From an uncultured Azohydromonas sp. (GTDB lineage: Bacteria; Pseudomonadota; Gammaproteobacteria; Burkholderiales; Burkholderiaceae_C), in the NCBI RefSeq assembly GCF_937926365.1, contig NZ_CALAOH010000127.1:1-64000 (forward strand): 64,000 nt of DNA. The letters run 5' to 3'. The notes under the pieces are model-generated. The model saw nothing but the letters and a program-made list of their open reading frames with translations, was not told the DNA's origin and made no database searches. Both the position numbers and the translations under genes were made by a program. Shown here one piece after another: positions 1 through 10,548 of the stretch. Position 1 is the stretch's first letter; every line of letters begins with the position of its first letter.

Positions 1-779
1 AGCGGGGCCTCGGGCCGGCCGAGGCCGCCGGGCTGCGCGCCGTGGCCGGGCGCGGCATGGAGGCGAGCGTGGACGGACGCGAGCTGCGCCTGGGCAGTGC
101 GCGCTGGATGTCGGAGCTGGGCGTGGATCTGGCGCCGCTGGCGGCGCGGCAGCAGCAGCTGCAGGACGAGGGGCGCACGGTGTCGTGGCTGGCCGAGGTG
201 CTCGACGGGCGGGCGCGGCTGCTGGGCCTGCTGGCCTTTGGCGACGCCTTGAAACCCACGGCGGCCAAGGCGGTGGAGCGGTTGCGCGCCATGGGCGTCT
301 GGACCGTGCTGGTCAGCGGCGACAACGCCGGCAGCGCCGGCGCCGTGGGCCGCGCGTTGCGGCTGGACGACGTGCGCGCCGAGGTGCTGCCGCAGGACAA
401 GGCGTCCATCGTGGCGGGCCTGCGCTCGCGCGGGCGGGTGGGCATGGTGGGCGACGGCATCAACGACGCGCCGGCGCTGGCCGCCGCGGACGTGGGCATC
501 GCCATGGGCACCGGCACCGACGTGGCGATGCATGCCGCGGGCGTCACGCTCATGCGCGGCGATCCGGCGCTGGTGGCCGACGCGGTGGACATCTCGCGCC
601 GCACCTACTCCAAGATCCGCCAGAACCTGTTCTGGGCCTTCGTCTACAACCTGGTGGGCCTGCCGCTGGCGGCCTTCGGATTGCTGGACCCGGTGATCGC
701 GGGCGCCGCCATGGCCTTCAGCAGCGTCAGCGTCGTCACCAATGCGCTGACGCTGCGGCGCTGGCGGCCGGGACGCTGA
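1..779 (+). CDS. Copper-type P1B-ATPase, C-terminal part (5' end outside window)
   Basis: This is the C-terminal 258 codons of a heavy-metal-transporting P-type ATPase that pumps a soft metal, most likely Cu(I), out of the cytoplasm. The open frame runs unbroken from base 3, so the true start and the phosphorylation motif DKTGT lie upstream of the window. Visible are the end of the nucleotide-binding domain (VAGRG near the left edge), the hinge motif GDGINDAPALA and the following ADVGIAMGTGTDVA stretch of CopA-like pumps. Two C-terminal membrane segments follow (around FWAFVYNLVGLPLAAFG and IAGAAMAFSSVSVVTNAL), with a short basic tail. The last helix carries the MxxSS-type residues (MAFSSVSV) typical of copper pumps. 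Metal specificity is inferred, because the CPC motif is not in view. Confidence 0.93.
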   Translation, partial: RGLGPAEAAGLRAVAGRGMEASVDGRELRLGSARWMSELGVDLAPLAARQQQLQDEGRTVSWLAEVLDGRARLLGLLAFGDALKPTAAKAVERLRAMGVWTVLVSGDNAGSAGAVGRALRLDDVRAEVLPQDKASIVAGLRSRGRVGMVGDGINDAPALAAADVGIAMGTGTDVAMHAAGVTLMRGDPALVADAVDISRRTYSKIRQNLFWAFVYNLVGLPLAAFGLLDPVIAGAAMAFSSVSVVTNALTLRRWRPGR

Positions 780-814
780 GCGCGCGGGCGCGGGCCCGCA
801 TGGAGGCTGGAGCC

Positions 815-1468
815 ATGAACCAACTTCTCAACCCATTTCCTGATGACGATTCAAGAAGCTCCGTCACACCCGCGAAGGCGGGTGTCCATGAGCGCCGGGC
901 AGCATCCCGGTCGGCGTGGATGCCCGCCTTCGCGGGCATGACGGGGTTTTCCCCGGGGCGATCGCGAACTGGCATCACAGCGTCGCTTGGCATGGCGGCT
1001 GCCGCGCTGCTCCTCACTGCCTGCGCCACCTACGCCCCCACCAAGGTCCAGCCCGGCATGAGCGCCGCCGAGGTGGAGAAGCTCATGGGCGGTGCGCCCA
1101 CAGGGCGCCATGCCAATCCCGATGGCGGCACGCGGCTGGAGTACGCGCGCGGGCCTGCGGGGTTGCACACCTACATGATCGACCTGGACCGCGAGGGCCG
1201 TGTGCTGGGCTGGAAGCAGGTGATGGAGGAGCGCGAGTTCAACGCCATCACGCCCGGCATGCCGGTGCAGGAGATGCTGCGGCGCATCGGCCGCCCGGCG
1301 CAGATCCGCGGCGGCGGCTGGCAGCCGGGGCAGGTGTGGAGCTACCGCTTCGACGGGCCGTTCTGCCTTTGGTGGCAGGTGTCGGTGGTGGGGGACACCG
1401 TGAAGGATGCCGCCTACGGCCCTGATCCCCGCTGTGAACGCAATGAAAGGTTTGGTGGAATTTTGTGA
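815..1468 (+). CDS. BamE/SmpA-like outer membrane lipoprotein with repeat-derived N-terminus
   Basis: Predicted lipoprotein with a lipobox LLTAC and two tandem BamE/SmpA-like modules. Each module begins with a PGM sequence (VQPGMSAAEVEKLMG and ITPGMPVQEMLRRIG), followed by a beta-rich stretch. Such modules occur in small outer membrane proteins that help envelope assembly; the exact role here is unknown. The start at 815 is preceded by GGAGG at 802-806 with ideal spacing, but it puts 69 residues before the lipobox cysteine. Part of that stretch (about residues 16-43) is encoded by a palindromic repeat at 862-943. Starting at the ATG at 938, inside the right arm of the repeat, would give a normal 28-residue signal peptide but has no good ribosome site. 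The gene ends overlapping the next start. Confidence 0.72.
   Translation: MNQLLNPFPDDDSRSSVTPAKAGVHERRAASRSAWMPAFAGMTGFSPGRSRTGITASLGMAAAALLLTACATYAPTKVQPGMSAAEVEKLMGGAPTGRHANPDGGTRLEYARGPAGLHTYMIDLDREGRVLGWKQVMEEREFNAITPGMPVQEMLRRIGRPAQIRGGGWQPGQVWSYRFDGPFCLWWQVSVVGDTVKDAAYGPDPRCERNERFGGIL
862..943. repeat. REP-like palindromic element inside a coding N-terminus
   Basis: Two inverted arms, CGTCACACCCGCGAAGGCGG on the left and the complement of CGTCATGCCCGCGAAGGCGG on the right, flank a short centre. The same family is seen at 19900-20050. The element is in frame with the lipoprotein gene and is translated (SVTPAKAGVH and MPAFAGMT are its typical translation products). Confidence 0.85.
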
Positions 1469-1818
1469 TTCGACTGCATGGCATTCCCAACTGCGACACG
1501 GTCAAGCGCGCCCGCGCTTGGCTCAACGGCCAGGGCCGGCCGCATGAATTCATCGATTTCAAGAAGAGTCCGCCCGAAGAAGCGCAACTGCGGCGCTGGA
1601 GCGAGGCGCTGGGCGGCGTCGATGGCCTGGTGAACCGACGCGGTACCACCTGGCGCCAGCTCGACGACACCCAGCGCGCCGCCGCCGACGGCGCCGAGGG
1701 TGCGCTGGCGCTGCTGCAGTTGAAACCCAGCCTGATCAAGCGCCCGGTGGTGGACTGGCCGGATGGGCGCGTGACCACCGGCTTCGACCCGACGGCCTGG
1801 CAGGAGCGCCTGGGCTGA
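1465..1818 (+). CDS. ArsC/Spx-family reductase (YffB-like)
   Basis: A 117-residue thioredoxin-fold protein of the ArsC/Spx/YffB family. The N-terminal HGIPNCDTVKRARAWL contains the single conserved cysteine (PNCDT) that in ArsC relatives forms the redox-active thiol. FIDFKKSPP follows, and RPVVDW is near the C-terminus, as in YffB. Length is normal for the family. YffB-type members are thought to be glutathione-dependent thiol reductases rather than true arsenate reductases, and no ars genes are nearby, so arsenate reduction is not claimed. The GTG start at 1465 overlaps the stop codon of the preceding lipoprotein, which suggests translational coupling. Confidence 0.88.
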   Translation: MIRLHGIPNCDTVKRARAWLNGQGRPHEFIDFKKSPPEEAQLRRWSEALGGVDGLVNRRGTTWRQLDDTQRAAADGAEGALALLQLKPSLIKRPVVDWPDGRVTTGFDPTAWQERLG

Positions 1819-1845
1819 TTCGCAATCCCTGGTTCCGTCACGCCC

Positions 1846-1989
1846 TGGTGCATACGCGCCGCGATGGTGCGCATATGCACCACGGCACGCACCAAGTCCG
1901 TTCTCCCCATGACCCCGTGCCGCGCCACGGTGCATCAAGCCGTTAATTGTTTGCACCAAAGCGGGCATTGAACTTGCGTTAACGGTGCA
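1846..1989 (+). promoter_or_regulatory. Sigma-54-type promoter with upstream NtrC-like half-sites for amt
   Basis: GGGCATTGAACTTGC has GG at 1964-1965 and GC at 1976-1977, exactly 10 bases apart, with the TTGC box intact. This is the -24/-12 spacing of sigma-54 promoters. The predicted start is near 1989, leaving a leader of about 57 nt. Upstream lie repeated TGGTGC/GCACCA half-sites (1846-1851, 1865-1870, 1876-1882, 1889-1894, 1951-1958), the core of NtrC sites, though none forms a perfect 17-bp NtrC palindrome. Ammonium transporters are classical NtrC targets, which supports the reading. Confidence 0.6.
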
Positions 1990-2045
1990 TTGCCGCCTGT
2001 GAGTGGTGCGAGGGTCAACGGCCTTGGGCTGGTTGGGGGAGACGA

Positions 2046-3248
2046 ATGGATCAGGTCAAGCAGGGCACGGATGCCCTGTTCATTTTGTTGGGCGCCATCA
2101 TGGTGCTGGCGATGCACGCGGGCTTTGCGTTCCTGGAATTGGGCACGGTGCGCAAGAAGAACCAGGTCAATGCCCTGGTAAAAATTCTGGTGGATTTCGC
2201 GGTGTCCACCATCGCTTATTTCTTCGTGGGTTATACGCTGGCCTATGGCGTGAATTTCTTCAGCGGCGCGGAGACGCTGGCGGCGAAGAATGGCTACGAG
2301 CTGGTGAAGTTCTTTTTCCTGCTGACCTTCGCGGCGGCGATCCCGGCCATCGTGTCCGGCGGCATTGCGGAGCGGGCGAAGTTTCATCCGCAATTGCTGG
2401 CCACGGCGGTGCTGGTGGGTTTTTTCTACCCGCTGTTCGAAGGCGCGGTGTGGGCCAACAAGTTCGGTTTCCAGGATTTTCTGAAAAGCATCGGCGGCGC
2501 CGAGTTCCATGATTTCGCCGGCAGCGTGGTGGTGCACGCCGTGGGTGGCTGGATCGGCCTGGCGGCGGTGCTGTGGCTGGGCCCGCGCAACAACCGCTAC
2601 AAGAAGGACGGCGCGATGAGCGCGCACCCGCCGTCGAGCATTCCCTTCCTGGCGCTGGGCGCGTGGGTGCTGACGGTGGGCTGGTTCGGCTTCAACGTGA
2701 TGAGCGCGCAGACCATCGACAAGGTGTCCGGCCTGGTGGCGGTGAACTCGCTGATGGCGATGGTGGGCGGCACGCTGGTGGCGGTGCTGATGGGGCGCAA
2801 CGACCCGGGCTTTGCCTACAACGGGCCGCTGGCCGGTCTGGTGGCGGTGTGTGCGGGCTCGGACCTGATGCACCCGGCTGGCGCGCTGGTGGCGGGCGGC
2901 GTGGGCGGTGCGATCTTCGTGCTCATGTTCACGCTGACGCAGAACCGCTGGAAGGTGGACGACGTGCTGGGCGTGTGGCCGCTGCACGGGCTGTGCGGGG
3001 CCTGGGGCGGCATTGCGGCGGGCATCTTCGGCTCGACGGCGCTGGGCGGGCTGGGCGGCGTGAGCTTCGTGACGCAACTGCTGGGCACGCTGGCCGGCGT
3101 GGCGTGGGCCTTTGGCAGCGGTGTGCTGGTGTACGGCGCGCTGCGCATGGCGATGGGACTGCGGCTGTCGCAGGAGGAGGAGTACGACGGTGCCGACCTT
3201 TCCATCCACCGCATTGGCGCCACGCCGGAGCGCGAGCCGAGCTGGTGA
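2046..3248 (+). CDS. amt: Ammonium transporter, Amt/Mep/Rh family
   Basis: A 400-residue polytopic inner-membrane protein with about 11 hydrophobic segments that conducts ammonium/ammonia into the cell. AmtB landmarks are visible: the first helix with FLELGTVRKKN, SGGIAERAKF, the first pore histidine in DFAGSVVVHAVGG, the WFGFNVMSA segment, and the second pore histidine in VWPLHGLCGAWGG. There is no N-terminal signal peptide as in E. coli AmtB; the protein starts directly at MDQVKQGTDALFILLG. No glnK/PII gene is adjacent, unlike the usual glnK-amtB pair, so the PII partner must be elsewhere. A sigma-54-type promoter precedes the gene and a terminator follows at 3306-3327. Confidence 0.95.
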   Translation: MDQVKQGTDALFILLGAIMVLAMHAGFAFLELGTVRKKNQVNALVKILVDFAVSTIAYFFVGYTLAYGVNFFSGAETLAAKNGYELVKFFFLLTFAAAIPAIVSGGIAERAKFHPQLLATAVLVGFFYPLFEGAVWANKFGFQDFLKSIGGAEFHDFAGSVVVHAVGGWIGLAAVLWLGPRNNRYKKDGAMSAHPPSSIPFLALGAWVLTVGWFGFNVMSAQTIDKVSGLVAVNSLMAMVGGTLVAVLMGRNDPGFAYNGPLAGLVAVCAGSDLMHPAGALVAGGVGGAIFVLMFTLTQNRWKVDDVLGVWPLHGLCGAWGGIAAGIFGSTALGGLGGVSFVTQLLGTLAGVAWAFGSGVLVYGALRMAMGLRLSQEEEYDGADLSIHRIGATPEREPSW

Positions 3249-3305
3249 GCCGATCTGGCCGGCGGCGTGAGAACCATCACGCTGCGCATCGATCCAGATG
3301 AAGCA

Positions 3306-3327
3306 GCCGCCCACCGGGTGGCTTTTT
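3306..3327 (+). terminator. Rho-independent terminator after amt
   Basis: A stem of GCCGCCC with GGGTGGC (one G-T pair) and a 3-base loop is followed by TTTTT. It separates amt from the LysE-family gene and shows that the latter must start downstream, at 3349. Confidence 0.85.
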
Positions 3328-3348
3328 CGTTGGGGGCAAAATTCGGCG

Positions 3349-3999
3349 ATGACTTACGGCATCACCGACCTGAGCACCTTCATCCTGGGCACGATCTTCA
3401 TCGTGCTGCTGCCCGGCCCCAATTCCGTCTACGTGATGACGGTGGCCTCGCGCCGCGGCGTGGCACAGGGCTACCGGGGTGCCTGCGGCATTTTCCTGGG
3501 CGACACCATTCTCATGGTCCTCTCGGCCACGGGCGTGGCCGGGCTGCTGCACAGCAACCCGCTGCTGTTCTACGCGCTGAAATACGCCGGCGCGGCCTAC
3601 CTGGCCTGGCTGGGATTCAAGCTGCTCAAGGCGGGGTGGCAGGGCTGGTGCAGCAAGGAGACGGACGAGGGCAACGATATTCCGGAGGAGAAGGGCAGCC
3701 GGCCTTTCCGCACCGCGCTGGTCATCAGCCTGATGAACCCGAAGGCGATCCTGTTCTTCGTGTCCTTCTTCATCCAGTTCGTGGCGCCGGGCTACGAACA
3801 TCCGGCGCTGTCGTTCCTGATCCTGGGGCTGATCGTTCAGCTCTGCAGCGCGATCTATCTCACGGTCTTGATATTCGCCGGCGCCAAGCTGGCGGCGCAG
3901 TTCCGGCGCCATCGCAAGCTCTCGGCCGCGGGCACGGGTGGCGTGGGTGCGGCCTTCATCGGCTTCGGGGTGAAGCTGGCGGGGGCGACGTTGAGGTGA
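3349..3999 (+). CDS. LysE/RhtB-family amino acid exporter, LeuE-like
   Basis: A 216-residue integral membrane protein of the LysE/RhtB efflux family with about six hydrophobic segments. The N-terminal GTIFIVLLPGPNSVYVM carries the PGPN signature, followed by the GDTILMVLSATGVA segment. ISLMNPKAILFFVSFF is the second conserved family block. The opening (YGITDLSTFILGTIFIVLLPG) and length resemble E. coli LeuE, which exports leucine and other hydrophobic amino acids; the substrate is inferred. ATG 3349 is chosen because an earlier in-frame ATG at 3298 lies upstream of the amt terminator stem, and a G-rich ribosome site (GGGGG, 3331-3335) precedes 3349. Confidence 0.9.
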   Translation: MTYGITDLSTFILGTIFIVLLPGPNSVYVMTVASRRGVAQGYRGACGIFLGDTILMVLSATGVAGLLHSNPLLFYALKYAGAAYLAWLGFKLLKAGWQGWCSKETDEGNDIPEEKGSRPFRTALVISLMNPKAILFFVSFFIQFVAPGYEHPALSFLILGLIVQLCSAIYLTVLIFAGAKLAAQFRRHRKLSAAGTGGVGAAFIGFGVKLAGATLR

Positions 4000-4108
4000 A
4001 CTGCTGAAAGTTGCCGGAGCACCAAAAGCCCGTTCGGGCCGAGGCATCGAAGTCCCAACGGGCGTGTTGCCCGAAACTGCCACTCCACCGAATCAAGCCG
4101 AGGTTGCC

Positions 4109-4540
4109 ATGTCCAAGCTCCGTACCGACGTTTCCATCGAACTGCTGAACGAGCGCGGCCAGGAGTATTTGCCTGGCTACCTCGGCATCGAGATGCTGGA
4201 GCTCAGCCAAGGCAGCATGCGCAGCCGCATGCCGGTGAAGCAGCTTCACTTCGCGCCCAACAATTTTCTGCATGCAGCCAGTGTCGTCGCCCTGGCCGAC
4301 ACCACCTGCGGCTACGCCACCATCGCGCATTTGCCAGAAGGTGCTGTTTCCTTCACCACCATCGAGTTGAAAAGCAATCACCTCGGGACGGTGCGGGAGG
4401 GGAGTATTGCCTGCGTCGCAACCGCCCAGCATCTTGGAAAGACGACGCAGGTCTGGGATGCGGTGGTGAGCGAAGAATCTACCGGGAAGACGATTGCGTT
4501 GTTTCGGTGTACGCAGATGGTGTTGATTGGGCGGAGTTGA
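4109..4540 (+). CDS. PaaI-type hotdog thioesterase
   Basis: A 143-residue single hotdog-fold protein of the PaaI/YbgC-like acyl-CoA thioesterase group. The family core is visible as HAASVVALADTTCGYA, the long hotdog helix. The motif includes the N-terminal asparagine region (APNNFLHAAS) and the aspartate in the helix that serves catalysis in related enzymes. SNHLGTVREGSIACVA and the C-terminal RCTQMVLIG strand complete the fold. The acyl substrate cannot be told from sequence and no phenylacetate genes are near. ATG 4109 follows a ribosome-like CCGAGG. The 110-bp spacer before it contains inverted GCCCGTT/AACGGGC arms but no T-run. Confidence 0.85.
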   Translation: MSKLRTDVSIELLNERGQEYLPGYLGIEMLELSQGSMRSRMPVKQLHFAPNNFLHAASVVALADTTCGYATIAHLPEGAVSFTTIELKSNHLGTVREGSIACVATAQHLGKTTQVWDAVVSEESTGKTIALFRCTQMVLIGRS

Positions 4541-4621
4541 ATGACTACGGCGCTCATTTCGTGAGCGGAATTTGGCCGGCGGTCACCGGCATTCCGCGGC
4601 CGGCTGCGTCCTGGCCCACCC

Positions 4622-5374
4622 TCAGTACTGCACCAAGACCGTCACTCGCCGGTTCACCGCCATCGCCTCCGGCGTAGTGCCCAGCGCCGCAGGCACGTTG
4701 TCGGCACGGCCCATGGCGGCCAGGCGGTGACGTTCGATGCCGTGGTCCACGAAATAGCGCACCACCGCGCCGGCGCGGGCACTGGACAGTTCCCAGTTGG
4801 ATTCGAAGCGGCTGTTCGAAATCGGCTGGCTGTCGGTGTGTCCCTCGACCAGGATATGGTTGCGGGGGAATTTATTCAAAGCCTCCAGGATATTCTTCAG
4901 CACCGGCAGCGCCGCGGGCAGCAGCCGTGCATCGCCGGAGTTGAACAGCAGGCGGGCATTGATCTCGATTTCCATGCCCCTGGCTGCCTTCAGCAGCTTG
5001 ATTTCGCCTCGGTCGTGCAGGGATTTCAACTGCGCTTCCAGCCCGGCGGAGCGGTCATCCAGCGCCGGCGGCTGATTTGGCTGGGTGTCGGGGGACGCGG
5101 CATGCGTCTTTTCCTCGCTGCGCAAATTCGCCAGGGGTACGTCCTTGTTCTTCACGAGTTGCAGCGCGTACAGCATCATGAAAAGGACCATCAGCAGCGT
5201 GATGAAATCGGCATAGGAAATCAGCCAGCGCTCTGAGCCGGATTCCTCGTCAGCATGCAATTGTTTGGGCGTCCAACTGCTCAAGACGGCGCCGCTGGAC
5301 CAATGAGGGGCTTCGGCCGGCGCCGGGCTGGCGGTTGGGGCCGGCCGGGCCGGTCGATTCTTCAAATCGTCCAT
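4622..5374 (-). CDS. motD: Flagellar stator subunit MotD/MotB family
   Basis: A 250-residue MotB-family stator protein that anchors the stator to peptidoglycan. A proline-rich cytoplasmic start is followed by one membrane helix beginning WLISYADFITLLMVLF. Asp56 in YADF corresponds to the proton-channel aspartate of MotB. The C-terminal half is an OmpA-like peptidoglycan-binding domain with ILVEGHTDSQPI and NWELSSARAGAVVRYF. It lies 12 bp downstream of the MotA-like gene, forming a two-gene stator unit. The absence of other flagellar genes and the closeness to Pseudomonas-type MotC/MotD arrangements suggest an accessory stator, but this assignment is inferred. Confidence 0.9.
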   Translation of the reverse strand: MDDLKNRPARPAPTASPAPAEAPHWSSGAVLSSWTPKQLHADEESGSERWLISYADFITLLMVLFMMLYALQLVKNKDVPLANLRSEEKTHAASPDTQPNQPPALDDRSAGLEAQLKSLHDRGEIKLLKAARGMEIEINARLLFNSGDARLLPAALPVLKNILEALNKFPRNHILVEGHTDSQPISNSRFESNWELSSARAGAVVRYFVDHGIERHRLAAMGRADNVPAALGTTPEAMAVNRRVTVLVQY

Positions 5375-5386
5375 CGGAGAACCGGA

Positions 5387-6151
5387 TCAGTTCAGCACTT
5401 CATCGGCCCGTTGCCGAATGTCGGCCACCAGGCGGGTTTCGATGGTCTTGGGCGTTTCCTTGCGCGCAATCGCCATGATGCCGTCCAGGTAGAGCTTGCG
5501 GTAGCGCAATTGGTTGTCGATTTGCGCCTTGATCTTGCCGTACAGCGGCAAATAGACCAGGTTGGCCAAACCCACGCCATACAGCGTGGCCACGAAAGCC
5601 ACCGCAATGCCCTTGCCCAGTTCGGTGGGCTCGGAAATGTGGCTGGTGATCTGGATCAAACCCAGCACCGCGCCCACGATGCCAAAGGTCGGCGAATAAC
5701 CGCCGGCCTGGTGCCAGATCTTGGCGGCAGCCATCTGGTTGCGCTCATAGGCGTCCAGTTCGCGGCGCAGCGCATCGTCGATCACCACGCTGGGTACGCC
5801 GTTGGCCAGCAGTTCCATGCCGCGGGCAGCGAATCCGCCCAAGCCCTCGGTATTGACACTCTCCAGACCCAGAATGCCCTCGACCTTGGCCTTGCGGCCC
5901 CATTCGAGCAGCCGCGTCAAGTCCTCGCGGTCCACGGGCTTCGGTGTGGAAAAGGCCCAGCGCAATTGCTTGATGCCGTCAAGGAAACGGCCCCAGGTGT
6001 TCTGGATCATCACAGCGCCCAAGGTGCCGCCGACCACAATCAACAACGCTTGGGCTTGCAGCAGCACGCCCAATTGGCCGCCGTCCAAGGCAAATCCGGC
6101 CCCGATGGCGGCCAGGGCCAGCACGGCCCCGGCCAAGGTCAAGAAATCCAT
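5387..6151 (-). CDS. motC: Flagellar stator subunit MotC/MotA family
   Basis: A 254-residue MotA/TolQ/ExbB-family protein, the proton-conducting partner of the MotB-like subunit downstream. It has four hydrophobic segments: two at the N-terminus (LTLAGAVLALAAIGAG and ALLIVVGGTLGAVMI) and two late ones. The late pair starts with GYSPTFGIVGAVLGLI, which holds the conserved proline of the MotA ion pathway, and continues with VAFVATLYGVGLANLVY. The intervening charged cytoplasmic loop contacts the rotor protein FliG in MotA. The gene upstream on the same strand (6209-7414) encodes a FliG-like module, making a functional link plausible. Confidence 0.9.
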   Translation of the reverse strand: MDFLTLAGAVLALAAIGAGFALDGGQLGVLLQAQALLIVVGGTLGAVMIQNTWGRFLDGIKQLRWAFSTPKPVDREDLTRLLEWGRKAKVEGILGLESVNTEGLGGFAARGMELLANGVPSVVIDDALRRELDAYERNQMAAAKIWHQAGGYSPTFGIVGAVLGLIQITSHISEPTELGKGIAVAFVATLYGVGLANLVYLPLYGKIKAQIDNQLRYRKLYLDGIMAIARKETPKTIETRLVADIRQRADEVLN

Positions 6152-6208
6152 CGCTCAAAGATCCGATTTTTCCAAATGGTCAAAACTGGGCCGGCCCAGG
6201 CGAGTGCG

Positions 6209-7414
6209 TCAAGCCGACGCCTGGTCCTGGACTGCGGCGCCAAGCATCTGGCGCGCCGCGGGCTGGCGCAGCAGGCGCACGGCCTCCAGCAGCTGTTCCT
6301 CGATGTGCTGTGCCTCCTCGGGATCGCTGGCGACTCCGTGGGCCAGCAGGGCCTCGATCTCCTGGCGCTTGGCCTTGCCGACGCAGGACAGCAGCTTGTC
6401 GCGCAGGGGGGCGTCGTCGGTTCCCTGGAGCAGCTTGGCCAGATCGAATTCGTCGATGGGGTTGAGCGCGTCGAACAGGATGCGCTGGTCCACCATCATC
6501 AAGTCCGCCAGCGACTGGAGTTGGGCGTTGCGAGGGCGCTTGGCAAAGTAGTCCTTGCCTTTCTCGGCCACGAAGCGCAGCACCTCGCTGCGGCGGAAGC
6601 TGAAAAGCGCATCGGCCAGCTCGCCATGCGCCAGCTTGCGCAGCAGCAGGCTGCGGTCCACGCCGGTGAGTGCGGCCAGGTCGTCCAGCTCGATGATTTC
6701 CTGCTCCCGGCGTAGCTGTCCTTCGACGTTATGCCGGGCCAACTCCTGGGCGCGCTGCCCGATCTCCCGAGGATTGAAGCGCAGGTTCAGCCCGTTGCCC
6801 AGGATGCTGTCGATGGTCGGATTCACGCCTTCTGGCTGCCTGTCGAAGGCGATCAGGTTGAGCATCGCCATGTGCCTGAGGGTGGCGGCCACATGGCGTC
6901 GGGCATGGCCGGTGACGTCACGGCACTTCTTCACCACGTCGGCCACGGGCAACATTGCGGACTCTTCGCCCAGGCGCCGCCCGCTCGCGGCCGCCATCAG
7001 GGCCAGCACGTGGGCGTAAGTCAGGAACTCCGGTTGCGTCTGGATGTTCTCGTGCTGCACCAGCGTCTCGTCCTTCTGCCCATTGCTCTGGATCAACGAG
7101 CGCAGCATGTGGCGCAGCAGCGCCGGCAGCTTGTCCACCGCCGACCTCAGCACGTTGGCCTCGATGAGTTGCAGTTCGCAGTAGGTCAGGGCCTTGGCGG
7201 TGAAATTGCGCGGGCCTTCGCTCAGCAGCACGCCCTCGCCAAAAAACTGCCCCTTGCCCAGCGTGGACAGCACAATCCTTTCGTCATTGCGCTTGACCGA
7301 GATTTCCACCTGTCCGTCCTTGATGACGTACATGGCGGGCAGGCCGACATATCCCTCGGAAATGATGACCTCTCCCGGGGATACCGACCTTGCACGTGTC
7401 TCATTTGGCTTCAC
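6209..7414 (-). CDS. Cyclic-nucleotide-binding domain protein with C-terminal FliG-like repeats
   Basis: A 401-residue protein. Residues about 10-110 form a cyclic-nucleotide-binding beta-roll with a phosphate-binding-cassette pattern FGEGVLLSEGPRNFTAKA (FGE and Arg69 in the expected places). Residues about 130-200 are helical and HTH-like. Residues about 240-385 contain two segments resembling the FliG middle/C-terminal repeats. The first begins IIELDDLAALTGVDRSLLLR, the second SLADLMMVDQRILFDAL then LAKLLQGTDDAPLRDKLL. By eye the second aligns over about 80 residues with FliG, but the paired aspartates used for torque in E. coli FliG fall on non-acidic residues. The GTG start is chosen for its GGAGG site. 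It lies 57 bp upstream of motC on the same strand. It may tune stator-rotor contact in response to a nucleotide, which is inference. Confidence 0.75.
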   Translation of the reverse strand: MKPNETRARSVSPGEVIISEGYVGLPAMYVIKDGQVEISVKRNDERIVLSTLGKGQFFGEGVLLSEGPRNFTAKALTYCELQLIEANVLRSAVDKLPALLRHMLRSLIQSNGQKDETLVQHENIQTQPEFLTYAHVLALMAAASGRRLGEESAMLPVADVVKKCRDVTGHARRHVAATLRHMAMLNLIAFDRQPEGVNPTIDSILGNGLNLRFNPREIGQRAQELARHNVEGQLRREQEIIELDDLAALTGVDRSLLLRKLAHGELADALFSFRRSEVLRFVAEKGKDYFAKRPRNAQLQSLADLMMVDQRILFDALNPIDEFDLAKLLQGTDDAPLRDKLLSCVGKAKRQEIEALLAHGVASDPEEAQHIEEQLLEAVRLLRQPAARQMLGAAVQDQASA

Positions 7415-7763
7415 CGAAGCAACCCTCCAACATCGAAGACGTCGATGAACGCCGCTGTGCCGTCAACAACAAACTGCACGGGCTCATCGGTCTGGCACCA
7501 CGGGCACCCGCTCAGCGGCCTAGCGCAATCCATTGCCATCCATCCACTTCAGGCGGCCTTTCCATGGCAGAGCCCTGCTCTTGCGCAACAGGACTTTTCC
7601 CGTGGAACCCGTGTTAATGTACATCTTGGGTTACCGGATGTGTCTGGCCCGGTGTGGTTGCCCTGGATCAAACGCGTGTGTATTGCGCGTTTTCATTCAA
7701 TAAGCCGATCGCCCCCTACGGTGGCCGCGTCTGCGCTGCAGTGACGGCGCACGCCACAGCACC
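7415..7763. other. Spacer between FliG-like gene and aconitase terminator
   Basis: About 350 bp with no convincing gene on either strand. Its right end abuts the acnA terminator. The left end carries the GGAGG ribosome site of the FliG-like gene on the minus strand. A TTGCCCTGGATCAA sequence at 7658-7671 resembles half of an FNR/CRP-type site but is weak. No clear -10/-35 pair was found. Confidence 0.5.
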
Positions 7764-7790
7764 AAAAAAAAAGCCGCCTGATGGGGCGGC
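7764..7790 (-). terminator. Rho-independent terminator of acnA
   Basis: On the minus strand a GCCGCC/GGCGGC stem with a 6-base loop is followed by nine T residues. It lies about 30 bp past the acnA stop codon. Confidence 0.92.
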
Positions 7791-7821
7791 CTGTGCGCGA
7801 CGGCAGGGAGAAAGCGCCGAC

Positions 7822-10548
<2,727 letters not shown>

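Noticed and set aside
4030..4070. Inverted GCCCGTT/AACGGGC sequence before the thioesterase gene
   Set aside because: The arms are separated by about 20 bases and no T-run follows; it is more likely a chance pairing in GC-rich DNA.
7658..7671. TTGCCCTGGATCAA as an FNR or CRP box upstream of the FliG-like gene
   Set aside because: Only one half matches the consensus, and it lies about 250 bp from the gene start with no promoter next to it.
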